From assembly GCA_001692895.1 (NCBI GenBank), contig KV748238.1, forward strand, positions 744,001-808,000: a stretch of 64,000 bases of DNA, in the 5' to 3' direction. Of this stretch, positions 11,041-23,020 are shown piece after piece. The position numbers were made by a program, and so were the translations under genes. The notes beneath the pieces are model-generated. The model was not told where the DNA came from and ran no database searches. It was given only the letters and a program-made list of their open reading frames with translations. This DNA is from Cenococcum geophilum 1.58. Taxonomy: Eukaryota; Ascomycota; Dothideomycetes; Gloniales; Gloniaceae. The stretch's first letter is position 1. Each line of letters opens with the position of its first letter.

Positions 11041-11113
11041 CCATCTCCCTCCTTTTTATCTTTGTTCTTAAAGATTCCTAATATCTCTAAGTTGTTTACT
11101 AGAGGTGTAATAT

Positions 11114-11467
11114 TGTAACGGAATTCCCTAGAAGGTACATATCAGATAAAACAGGAGGAGGTCTCATCTATGTTTTAGAAGGAGGTCTTATCTATATTCT
11201 ATCTACGTCCTAGAAGACACGGTCAGACAGATAAGGGGTAAAGGGTTTTGCTAGCGTCTTAGAAGGATTATATAGGGAGCTGGTTCTCCTCTAGAGAAGA
11301 ACTAGCAATTAGTCTCTAAATAGAAGTAGTTAAAAGCATTTATCCTTTAATACATAAAACTCATTCTACCTTTAACTTACCTTCTATTTACCTTTAACTT
11401 ACCTTTTACTTACCGGTGACACTGTTAATTAGATAGTTATACGTTTCGGTTAAGCTGGTCTCTTACA
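11114..11467 (+). repeat. Gypsy B 5' LTR (354 bp)
   Basis: It runs TGTAACGGAATTCC...CTCTTACA. The 3' copy (330 bp) lacks an internal segment of about 25 bp near 11185-11210. Confidence 0.85.
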
Positions 11468-11689
11468 ATTTTAATCGCTTACAATCCGTTAGGAACGTAC
11501 GGCTATTAATTAACGATAATAAACTATACTCCTATACCCCACGAAGCAACGCCCTCACCGTAAGAGGCTCAAAGAGTCTCCCTAGAGGAGCGCATTCCCT
11601 CTTCCTATAAAGAAGCCACGGCTAGTCTGTCTAACCTTGCGAGACCCTTAGGAATAATTACCGCTAGGGAGTTATTAAAGCGGTCGCTA

Positions 11690-12720
11690 TACGAGACCCT
11701 ATAAAAAATAAAGGAGTTAAAGATATAATTAAGATAAGCATATTAAGACTACTAAGAATAATTATAAGGACAATTAGGGGAAGTATAGACACCCCAGATA
11801 CGAAGCGGACTTAAAGGGGTAACACCACACTATGCTATAACGTTAGAAAAACCTAAATTCCGTATAAAGGAACCTAATAAGTACTATAGTAATAGTCTTT
11901 AGAACTGCAATCGTTTTATCCAATAATGCGAAACCAAGTTTTAGCTAGATCCAAAACGATACTCTAACGAGTATAATTAGACACTAATTACTTTTACCTT
12001 CCTACGTGGCACCGTTAAAAGTTTATAGATATGCTATAAGAAGAAACTTACTATACTTTTTAAATTTAGCAAACTTAGGACCTAGTTAGTTAATTAGGTC
12101 CAAGACCCTACTAATTAAAGGATAGACTATAACCAGCAATACCACAACGCTAAATAGCGGGATAGTTAGACTATAGTCTAGTTTATAAACTACTTAAAAG
12201 AACTAGAAGATAATATACCCTACTTAAATCTATAGGATAACGCTATATAACTTCACCAGCTACTCGCTAAGCTATAACCTAAGATTTAACAGGCCATATA
12301 AGAGAAGGGCGAAATTCCTACCTCTTAAAAAAAGCTTATCTCTAAAGCTACTCGGATTAAAAGTACTAAAAGAGACTATTTAGGCAAGCGAAAGAAATAA
12401 GACGCCAATAATAAAGAGCGTAGGACTAGACCTAGCTTTAATAATAGGGGCAGATTCCAACCTAACCGCTCTACGGAAGGATAACGTAAGTAGGCCTCGC
12501 AGCCCTAGAGCAACGCTAGTTAACCCTAAAATAATAATAGGCAGAGACCTAATCCGTAGAAGGGGAACTGGGAGATACGCACCTATTATAACTACGGCAA
12601 GAAAGGCTACATAAGCCGCTTCTACTAGCAGAAGAAGTAAGAGTCGGCCTAATTAGGAAAAGAGACAGCCTAGTAAATCTTTACTCCCTTATACTAGGCT
12701 AGCAAGAGAAAAAGAAAGTA
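11690..12720 (+). pseudogene. Gypsy B gag relic with zinc knuckle
   Basis: This would encode the capsid/nucleocapsid precursor. The C-terminal zinc knuckle is readable near 12582-12630 as YYNYGKKGYISRFY, where the family has CxNCGKKGHxSRxC: Cys and His codons have become Tyr, the G-to-A and C-to-T result of RIP. Upstream are charged stretches typical of gypsy gag (for example EQCETKF near 11920). Start not determinable. Confidence 0.65.
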
Positions 12721-15700
12721 AACTACCGCATAGTTATTCCTGTCTCTATTTAAGTTAATAATAAATAGGTAACGTAAGACTGCCTTATAGACAGCGGCGC
12801 GAGTATAGGGTTTATTTCTTAATTACTAGTAAAAGAATTAGATTTAGATCTTAGCGGCTTATAGGTGCGCACTATTTAAAATATTAGAGGCCACTAGATT
12901 CCATACTATAGGGAATAGGCTTTTTCCATGGCCAGCTAGGACCGCGATAGTCTATAAAATACATAGGAGATACGCTTCTATACCGCAGAAATTAAGGGGT
13001 ATAACCTTATTTTGGAATACCTATAGCTTCGCCAAGTCAATCTAGACATTAATTGGCCTTTAGCCTTATATTGACATCGGAAGTCTTAACCGCGCATTAT
13101 AGTTAAAAATTAAAAGACTTTCTTAAACTATATATAAGAAGAAGGGTGGGTATATACTATATATGCCACTCTTAATACTAAGAACGGGGACATAGGATAT
13201 TTATTTTTAGATGTCCGGCTATACGCAGTTAAGGAACTAGAGATTCTACAGGAATATATAGACTTAGAAGATATTTCTAGTAAAGAGGCTACATAAACCT
13301 TACCTAACCCTATATTAGTTAAGCATAAAATAGACACAGGGGATAAATAACCTCTTTTTAGACCACTGTATAACCTATCAGAAAATAAGCTAGCGGTACT
13401 GCGTTAATATATAATAGACAATCTTTAGAGAGGATAGATTTAGCCCTCTATAAGCCTAGCAGGGGTACCAATTATATTTATACCCAAGAAATACAGGACC
13501 CTTTACCTTTATATTAACTATTAGGCGCTAAATAAGATTACTATAAAGAATTGCTACCCGTTACCCTTAATAGGGGAGCTTATTAATAGGCTGTTAGGCG
13601 TAAAAATATTTACAAAATTAGATTTAAAAGATGTATACTATTAAATCCAGATTAAAGCTAGCGATAAGTAGAAAACGGCGTTCTAAATATAGTACGGCCA
13701 CTTTAAGTACCTAGTAATGCCATTTAGGCTTACTAACGCACCAGCGATATTTTAGGCCTATATTAATAAGGCATTATTAGGCCTATTAGACACGATATAT
13801 GTGGTCTACCTTAATAATATTATAGTTTACTCTAATAACTACGAAGTATATACGTACTACGTATAAATAGTACTAGAAAGACTACGGGAATATAAGCTCT
13901 ATATAAACCTAAAAAAAGTACATATTCTATGCTACTAGCATTAATTTTTTAGGCTTTATTATTAGCGTTAACGGAGTATTAATAGAGAAAAGTTAGGTGG
14001 ACGCTATTAGGGAATAGCCCTACCCCATAATATTTAGAGAAGTATAGTTTTTTTTAGGCACGGCGAACTTCTACCGAACGTTTATTGTTTACTACTTATA
14101 AGTAATACTCCTAATTACTAATCTACTAAAAGGATCTAAGAATAGTAGGAAGTTAGAACCCTTTATATTTAGGAAAGCTATTAAGTAGGCTATAGACCGG
14201 TTAAAGAATTTGTTTATGTTGGCGCCTATCTTAATATACTTCTGCTAGGAGCTATATATATACCTTAAAACGGATATATCCGGCTTTGCCCTAGGGGCAA
14301 TTATATCTTAATTAAAAGACGGAAAATAGTATCCTGTGGCGTTTTAGTTAAGGAAAATAACCCCTATAGAGTAGCGTTATATAACGCACGACTAAAAGCT
14401 ACTTACGATAATTACAGTAATAAAGCACTGGCGACATTATTATATAGGAAGCAATTATCCTATTAAAGTCCTTACAGACCATAATAACCTAGAATACTTT
14501 ATAACTATAAAGGTGTTAAGCAGTTAATAAGCAAGATAGGTAGAGGCACTATTGTAGTACGACTTTAAAATTACGTACTGCCCAGGAAAGATAAATCCTA
14601 CTAATAGGTTATTAAGATGTTTAGATTATAAGACAGGGAGAATCTAGGACAGCATAGGGGAAATAATCCCTATATTGCAAAATTTGCTTAAAAAAAAAGA
14701 AGACTCTTTCCCTAAAACTATAGAATTTTATAGTAGGGCAAAGGTCCTAGTAATGCAGCTATAAAGCGACACAATTATAGAGCCGTAGGATATAGTTATA
14801 AACTAGGTTATAGACTAAGCAGATATTATAAAGTTAGCATACCCTAGAATTAGCAAGAATTCTACGGGATATACTAGAAATATTACGGTACCTTTAACTT
14901 AACGGCATATTAGCTACAAGTTTTCAGATCTAAGGGGGATAGGCAAGATACCTATCTGTAGCGTAGCATACTATACAATAGTAGGAGAATCTGCTGGTAC
15001 TAATAGTTTAAAACGTCTTATACTACGCCTTAAGTCTATAATAGCGGCAGGTAAAATAAAAGCAAGTAATCTATATAAAACCTTTCTGGATCTTCTTCTT
15101 TAAGCTTAATAAAGGGACACCTTCGCCTCTAAGGAGAGATGGAAAAATATAGTAGAGACTAACTTAGCCAGAGTTACTAAGAAGCTATAGTAGTAAGACT
15201 AAAAGGGTCTGTTGCGCTTTAAGGGTGCTATATATATCCCAAAGGATTAAGCAATTTAAGACGAAATTTTAAAGGTCTTCCACAACAACCCTTTTAGGGG
15301 TCACTACGGTACCAATAGAACCCTTAAGGCCGTTTAAAGGAAATACTTTTAGAATGGAATATTTAAAGAAGTTAAGGACTATATATTAAGGTATAATACG
15401 TACTAAAGAATATAGATATCCAGGTATTACCTATATAGCGAGTTATTAGTGCTTCCTATTCCGTAGGGACCCATATTAGAATTAATAATAGATTTTATTA
15501 TAGGCTTACCCCCTACTAAGATAAAAACTAGAGAGGTTACTAACGCTATCCTAGTAATTATTAACAGGTATATAAAGTTTTTAGGATACTTTACTATTAT
15601 AATAACGATTACGGTAGCAGAACTAGCAGACCTGTTTTTAGAATAGTAGCTTTTATTTAGCACGCCAAGGGGAATTATATCTAATAGAGGTACCGTATTT

Positions 15701-16540
15701 AACAGTACATTTTAGTCTGTATTCTGTCTCTTATTAAAAATATAGTAAAGGATAAGCACTACTTTCTACCTATAAATAAATGGGCAAACAAAGCGTCTAA
15801 ATGCGTTGTTAGAACACTACCTCCACTACTATATTAATTATTAACAGGATAATTAGATATTATAGTTAGCTTTAACGTAGCACGTGTATAATATAAGCAT
15901 CTATAGTAGTATTAAAATGACCCCTTATAAAGCATTGTTTGGGGTAAAAGCAAATAACCCCTAGAACGTTAAGGACATTATTTCTAAAAGAGAGGCACTA
16001 GCGGCGTCCAAAAGAATTAAGCAAATGAGAATTTGTAGAGAGGAACTTAAAAAGCACTTACTAGACGCCCAGGCTATATAAAAAAGGTACTATAACAAAA
16101 AACATATACTAAAAGAATTTAAGATAGGAGACGAAGTCTTACTATTTATAAAAAATATCTAAATAAAACGCATTAAGAAGAAGCTGGATTATCGGTAGCT
16201 TAGACCCTTTAAAATAGTTAAGAAAACTAAAAAAAACCAAGCCTATAAATTAGAATTACTAAAATCTTATCTAATATATCCTATATTTTATATTTCCTTA
16301 CTAAAGCTATACTAAAGAAGAGATAGTACGGAACTACCCCTACCTAGTAAAATTAATAGGGAACTGGAATGGAATATAGAAGACATTCTAAACTAAAGAT
16401 AGCGCTAGAAAAAGCGCGAATTTTTAGTTTATTAGGAAGAATACTCCTAGGTACATAACAGTTAGAAACCTAAGGAGTACCTTTAGCCGGAATATAATAC
16501 CGCAATTAAAACCTTCCTAAGAACTAAAGGTAAAGACTTA
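12720..16540 (+). pseudogene. Gypsy B pol relic (protease, RT, RNase H, integrase, chromodomain)
   Basis: The protease region is near 12780 (LIDSGASIGFIS-type block). The reverse transcriptase spans about 13440-14230, with a YLYINYQALNKIT block, [20 protein letters not shown] and VVYLNNIIVYSNN; both catalytic Asp of the YxDD box are now Asn. RNase H lies at about 14230-14600. Integrase spans about 15240-16300 (NPFRGHYGTNRTLK, then LVLPIPQGPILELIIDFI, NISIYSSIKMTPYKALFG). A chromodomain-like tail lies at about 16360-16530 (ELEWNIEDILN...REFLVY.EEY). The stop codons seen are almost all TAG/TAA. Confidence 0.75.
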
Positions 16541-17101
16541 AAAATGGTTCCGGATATGCCATAGATAAAGCAACAGGAAAGACCCTATAAATTAAAACCA
16601 TAGAATTAAGTATAGGCATTAAGAACGGAAACGTTTCGCTATTATAATAGGGATCCTAAAATCCTATAAGAGAAAGCCTATAGGGATCTATAGGAGAACC
16701 ACTAGGGATACTATTTAAAGAAGACGCTAGTTAAGAAGGAGCAGTAGTACTATAAGAAGTAGCCTTAGGGATTCAGAAAGATCCCCTAGGGATAAAAGGA
16801 GAGTATCTGGCCCGGCACCGGAGATATATAGTAGAGTTAATAGTACAAAGAGGAGCAAAAGAACAGCCTATAAAGAATTAGAAATTTTAAGAAATTATAA
16901 GGCACCTATAGGAATACCACCCATTTATCATATATAGGGATTATAGTAGTGCACTATATTTATATAGATTATCACTAAAGCTTAGAATAAAGGCATCCCT
17001 AAAGTATAAAGTTAATTCCCAATAATAGGGCATCCTAGAGGCACCCAAGAGGCACTATATAAAGCTATTCTATAAGAAGAAGGAAAGAGCTAGGTAATAA
17101 C

Positions 17102-18480
17102 TTAAACACTAGCAGTAGTAATAGGAGCCTCCTCTTCCATCTTAATATTATTATTAACGGTATTATTAGCTCCTCTATCCCCAGAAGCATTAGCACTTCT
17201 ACTAATATTCTTCTTAAAATAACGGGTACTAAAAGGACTAGTACGGGCGGGAAACTAGCGAGAAGAACGTTTATCTTAACCTTTATCGCTATCCTTAGTA
17301 TCCCTAGGTTCCAAATCGGCGTCTAAGTAGGGATTAGAGAGATGTTAGCTAAAGGAGTTAGTATAGTTCCTAAGCGAGTTACTAGAGAAACTTACCTAGC
17401 TAAAATAGCCCGCGTAAGAGTACGAATATTATTATTAATAAGGACGAGCTGTTCGCATATACACTCCTAGATACTATATATCTAAGAACGTTGCGTCTCT
17501 ATAGTAGTGGAAACCCTTATAGAACTAAAGAGTTTATAAGTAAGGGAAGACACCTTCTATCCCTACCTATTACTATTAAAATATTAGCGGAAATCTTAGA
17601 TGGCGCGTTAGAGCCTATAAGTCTTATATATATAGATAGTGGGGATCTAGTATAATTAGCAAAATCTAAAATAGGACGGAATGGGAAATACCAAAATGTA
17701 GGTCTTTCTCCTACTATAACAATAGGAGTACTTAGATTTATTTTCGCTAGAGTAAGGCATCTTATAAACGTGGGAAGGATCCTATATAAGAGTATAAATG
17801 CAGTAATAATAGCATTTTAGGGAAACTGCCATAGGAGTAATAAATGCTGTCTAGGGCGTTACCGGGAGATTAATAACACTGCCGCTGGTCTAGGGACGCG
17901 TAGAAGGACTATAAGCCATTATAAGAGAATACTCTAAGAAGTTAGCATTGTTATAAGAGATAAGGTGGGGATCCTATTACTTATAAACGTGTTATAAAAA
18001 GAGAATAAAGTAGCTATAAAAGAATAGCTAGAGACACGGAAGCTAAAAGTAGGGATATAAAGGAAATAGTTTGCTAAAAGATAAGACAAATAGTGTTGTT
18101 AATAAAAAGACGCGTAAAAGGCAACAGCTTATAAACTGGAAGAAAATTAAAATAAAGACATTATTATTAGAATCTATTTTAGGTAAATAGGGATAGTAGC
18201 TTATAAACGCGTTACATAGAACAACCTCTAGATTAACTTATAACAAACTCTTATAATAAGAAAGGTAAATCCTATCCAATTTTTATTATTATTATTTTAG
18301 TTCTATTATAAAGGTATTATAAGAAACTATAGTAGGAGAAGAGTAAAGGAACTAAGGATAAAGTAAGGTTCCACGCTAGTAAAGAACTAGCTATAAGCCG
18401 CATTATAAAGTACCTTTCTACTAAGAATTTCCCTAGTAGTTTTAGCCGGAACTCTATAAAAGCTTAGTAAAGGCAAAGTC
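17102..18480 (-). pseudogene. Possible antisense frame in the 3' region of gypsy B
   Basis: Between the chromodomain and the 3' LTR the plus strand shows no recognisable domain. The minus strand gives a fairly long protein-like reading ending at a TAA (17102-17104), interrupted mainly by TAG/TAA where Gln would be expected. The C-terminus includes DADLEPRDTKDSDKG and ANASGDRGANNTVNNN. Antisense frames in this position are known from some plant LTR retrotransposons. Here it is only an inference, with frameshifts and no known domain. Confidence 0.3.
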
Positions 18481-18513
18481 TTAGAGAACTAAAACCCTTA
18501 AAGGGGAGGCAAT

Positions 18514-18843
18514 TGTAACGGAATTCCCTAAAAGGTACATATTAGATAAAACAGGAGAAGGTCTTATCTATATTCCATCTACGTCCCAAAAGACATAGTC
18601 AGATAGATAAGGGGTAAAGGGTTTTACTAGCGTCTTAGAAGGATTATATAGGGAGCTAGTTCTCCTTTAGAGAAGAACTAGCAATTAGTCTTTAAATAAA
18701 AGTAGTTAAAAGCATTTGTCCTTTAATACATAAAACTCATTCTACCTTTAACTTACCTTTTATTTACCTTTAACTTACCTTCTACTTACTAGTAACACTG
18801 TTAATTAGATAGTTATACGTTCTAGTTAGGCTGGCCTCTTACA
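18514..18843 (+). repeat. Gypsy B 3' LTR (330 bp)
   Basis: It matches 11114-11467 apart from the missing segment. It is preceded by the polypurine tract aaaggggaggcaat (18500-18513) and followed by AATAT. Confidence 0.85.
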
Positions 18844-18848
18844 AATAT

Positions 18849-21800
18849 CCATTTAATTAATTTGGTTAATATTATTACTTATTATACCTAAAGCAATTTC
18901 TTCTTCCTTAACCCTTTATTATACTTGCACTATCGCTATAATATTATCTCTTAGTGAGATTATACTATCTCCGTATTCTTACTGTTTGAAAAAAGGGTTA
19001 GTCTATATTACGTTAGTAAACCCATTTTCGCAACAACCGTCCTCTTATTTAAAGTGCACTAAAGCGAATATTTATTCGTCCTATAATGTTTGCTCTATCT
19101 CTAATGCTAAATATACGCGGCCTATTACTTTTAATAGTTATCTAATTCCCTAATTAATTTGTCTTAAGGTTTTATATTTAATTTACTGCTACGCGGCTAG
19201 ATAATAAACTGTCTATTACTTTAGCGGAACTATACTGTTCTTATAACGTAGAATAGAAGGCAGCTAATACTTAGCAAAGGGCTCTTAAGTCTTATCTTAT
19301 AGCGTCCGCTTAGTTAATCTGTCTTAAGAAGGTTTATAAAAAGGTCCGCTTTAAGGAGTAGAAACCTATAAAATAGGGTTTATAGGAACTTAGTAATAAA
19401 AGAACGGACTTTCTTCTAAGAAAGAAGGAAATAAATCTAAGTAGTTCGGCAACTACTCTTCTTAGGTTCCCCTTAGGTAACTTATTCTTTAGTAATCCTT
19501 TTTTATTAATACTACCTAACCTAATCTCTTCTAATACTCCTATACCTTTTCTATAGCGTTTTTTTAAATTTTCTAGTAGTTTTTAGGTAGTCTTACTATA
19601 GCCTATCCACTTAACCTTATACTATATTTCATCGTTAGTATCCTTATAATTAACGATCTTTAAAACTTGCTATTTATCTTCTTCTTATCCTCTATACATG
19701 TCTGCTTTATAGACTAGTAGCTTAATATTCCTATATACTAGCTCTAGTATTGCGATATACTATATAGGGTAAATCTTTATCTTTACTAGTAGGTTTAATT
19801 TAAACGTAACTAATAAAATCCTTTATATAATTTTAAAAGGTCCTAGTCTAATATAGTCTAACTTCTTACTTAGTTATCGACTCTTAAAATTTTTGTGTAG
19901 TAGCTATACTTTATTTCCCTCCTTAAGATCTGGTCCCTTAGATCTTTTAGTGTTATAGTACCTTTTTATTCTCTCTTATACTATTTTTACTACTTCCATA
20001 AGGTCTATATAAAGATTTATTAACGGCTTTATTCTTTCTTTAACTATACTACTCGTTTTCTTTACTTATTATAGTAACAACGATATTCTTAGCTTATATC
20101 TATAATTCGCCTTAAATAGTAATATACCTATTCCTTCTTAAGGTATTGCATTGTATATAAACTATATAACTAGTAATAACAATACCTAATTATCCTATAC
20201 GTGATTAATATAGTGCCTTAAATACTGCTCTAGTGTCTAATTTAATCTTTCTATTTAACCGTCTGTCTGCGGACAATATGCGATAGAATTTACTACTCTA
20301 ACTCCTTATTCTGCTAAGAATACCTTCTAAAATGTTGCTATAAATCTTAGATCTCTATCCGATATAATCTTACTTAGTGCTCTATATCTTATAAACACTT
20401 CCTTAATACAAATTCTAGCGATATCTTCTGCTAATATTTCTTCTATATATGCTATAGAGTATCCCTACTTTATAAGCTTATCCACTATTACTAAGATTAC
20501 GTTATAATCTTATCCGGTAATAGGGTCTCTTAATTTTAGNAACTTAATAATAAAGTCCTATAATATAACCTCCTATAGTCTTTCTAGTATTTTAATAGGT
20601 TATAGCCCTCTATATAGCTTATGCCTTATTAGTTTATTTCTTTAGCAATCTAGGTATTCCTTAGTTACCTTTTGCGCTAAGCCCTAGATTCTATTAATAA
20701 TATATTCCTCCTAAAGTTTTAATACTAAGCCCATTGCTCTATTATGTCCTTAAGTTATTCCCTTATAAAAATCTTTTATAAATTGTTCTGCTATACTTCT
20801 TAGAATATACTTAGCTTCTTAATATTCGTATATATCCGTCTATAGATCTTCTAGCTATACTTTTAGAATTCTTTATACCTAAAGGCTTTCTAGTAACTTG
20901 TAAACTCTCTCTAATTCTTCCTAAGTTATTATAATCTTTAGATAATTATATCTAATTAATCCGTCTATATCTTTTTATAGTAAGGCCCCTAATAGCTTCT
21001 CGTTATTTTATAGTTTAGCTTTTTAACTTAGAGCGTCTGCTTGTGTATTATCTATACCCTTAGTATACTAAATCTTAAAATAGTATTCTATAAGTATCTT
21101 TACCCATCTAACCTACCTTTAATTAAGTTTCTTTATTATTAGGAATCTTGTTAGGTTCTTATAGTCTATCTTAACTATAAATAGTTTTTTTATACCCTGT
21201 AAGAATGCTCTTTATTTCTTTAATGCTGCGACTATACCTAGCAACTCTTTATTATAGATATTGTAGTTTAGCTCTAGTAGTATTATCTTCCGACTATAGT
21301 ATGCCACTAAATACTATCTATCTAGATATTTCTGTATAAAGTATACTCCTAGTATAAAGTCTAATATATCCGTTTCTATAACCGTCTCTAGTTTTAGTTA
21401 ATAGATTTTAAGAACTAGCTCCTAGATAAACAACTCCTTAACTTATTTAAATAATTTCTTCTATTTCTCTCCCTATGCCCACGGTTCTTCTTTCTTTGTT
21501 AATCGCGTAAATAGCTTAATATCTTTTAACTATTATGCTATAAACCTTCTGCAGTAATTGCAAAACCCTAGAAATAATCTTAACTGCGTAACGTTCTCTA
21601 GTTCTTACTAATTTACTATAGCCTTAATCTTCTTTAGATCTATACTAAGTTGGCCTAGTTTAATAATAAATTTAATAAAATCGGTCTTTTTTATAAAGAA
21701 CTCGTATTTCTTAATTGTTACTAGTATCTATTTTTCCTATAGTCTCTTTAAGACCCATTTAATATATTCTTCGTATTCTTCCTCGTTTATTAAGTAGATA

Positions 21801-23020
21801 ATAATATTATTAAGATATACCATAACAAATTCATCCAAGTATTCTCCTAATATATTATTAATACACTTTTAGAATATTACTAGTGCGTTTATAAGCCTAA
21901 ATTGTATAACTAATAGCTTATATAGTCCTTCCTTTAACCTAAAGGCTACTTTTTATTTATCGCCTTCCTTAATTCTAATCTAATAATACGCCTATCTTAG
22001 ATCTATCTTCGTAAAGATTTGCGCGTTACCTATTCTATTTTAAATTTTGCTAATTAAGGGTAAAGGATACCTATCCTTCCTAGTAATGCTATTTAACTGT
22101 CTATAATTAATATACAGCCTTAGTTTACCATTCTTCTTTAGTATAAATAGTACTAGATAACCCGCTAATAACTATAATAGTCTAATATATCCCTTTTGTA
22201 GGTTTTCCTAGACAAACTCTTTTAACGCTTTACCCTCTTCTTTAGTAAGCTTATAGATTAGAAAGAACCTTAAACTTATTTCTAGTTCTAATTCTATCTT
22301 ATAGTCCTATACTATATACTCTAACAGCTTCTTACTCTCTGGTGACTATAGTTTCTTACTATACTTATAGTATCTTTTTAGTACGTGACTTAAGCCTTAC
22401 TTAATCTCTTTATATATCGCTCTAACTTAGTACTATACTATTTTAGCTTATTATCGCATCTTATAGCGTTAAGTATCCTAGATATTGACCTAACCTATAA
22501 CCTAATTAATCCTTAGATTATATTCCTATAACTAAGGCATTCCTAGTACTACCTTATTATTCCCTAATAGTAATATATTAAAAGATATCTTAATTTATCT
22601 TCCTTTAATGGTTAATTAAATAGGTCCTGTTTTAAGATTAATAATACCTCTTCTATAGGCTATTGGATTTCCTAAAATTGTTACTAATAGGTAAGGGTGC
22701 TCCTTTCTTCTATATAGTAACCCTATTCTTTTAACTACTACTAGTAAGATATAGTTCCTTATTACTCCACTATCTATTAATACCTTAAACTATTAATCTT
22801 ACCACTTAACTTATAAATTTAGGTATTATCCTTAAATTCCTTTAAGGGTCTAAAGCTCTACTACTAGTTCTCTCTAGTCCTATAGGCCTCTACTTTTCCT
22901 AATTATTAGCTACTTAATCTTATTTATACTTAGTCCACTTTTAACCAATACTTAGTTTGCTTTTTATCTTTAATATACTATAGATATATATTCTCTAGGC
23001 ATTCTCACCACTATTATCCG
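18849..23020 (-). pseudogene. Gypsy A pol relic, inner copy
   Basis: Collinear with 3855-10611 minus the 2.6-kb TIR insertion, and read on the minus strand. Reverse transcriptase motifs lie near 22200-21780 and the integrase below 20900. RIP sites differ partly from the outer copy. One N at 20540. No intact frame. Confidence 0.75.

Larger units (their letters stand above)
11114..18843 (+). mobile_element. Gypsy B chromovirus-type retrotransposon
   Basis: A complete plus-strand Ty3/gypsy element of about 7.7 kb with LTRs at 11114-11467 and 18514-18843. It is flanked by AATAT (11109-11113 and 18844-18848), and the uninterrupted site is seen at 3852 in the outer gypsy A. Order: gag, protease, reverse transcriptase, RNase H, integrase, chromodomain, then an extra 2-kb segment before the 3' LTR. 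Degraded by RIP throughout, with no intact frame. Confidence 0.85.

Noticed and set aside
15427..15663. Minus-strand 78-codon frame
   Set aside because: It is antisense to the gypsy B integrase, whose domain order is clear on the plus strand.
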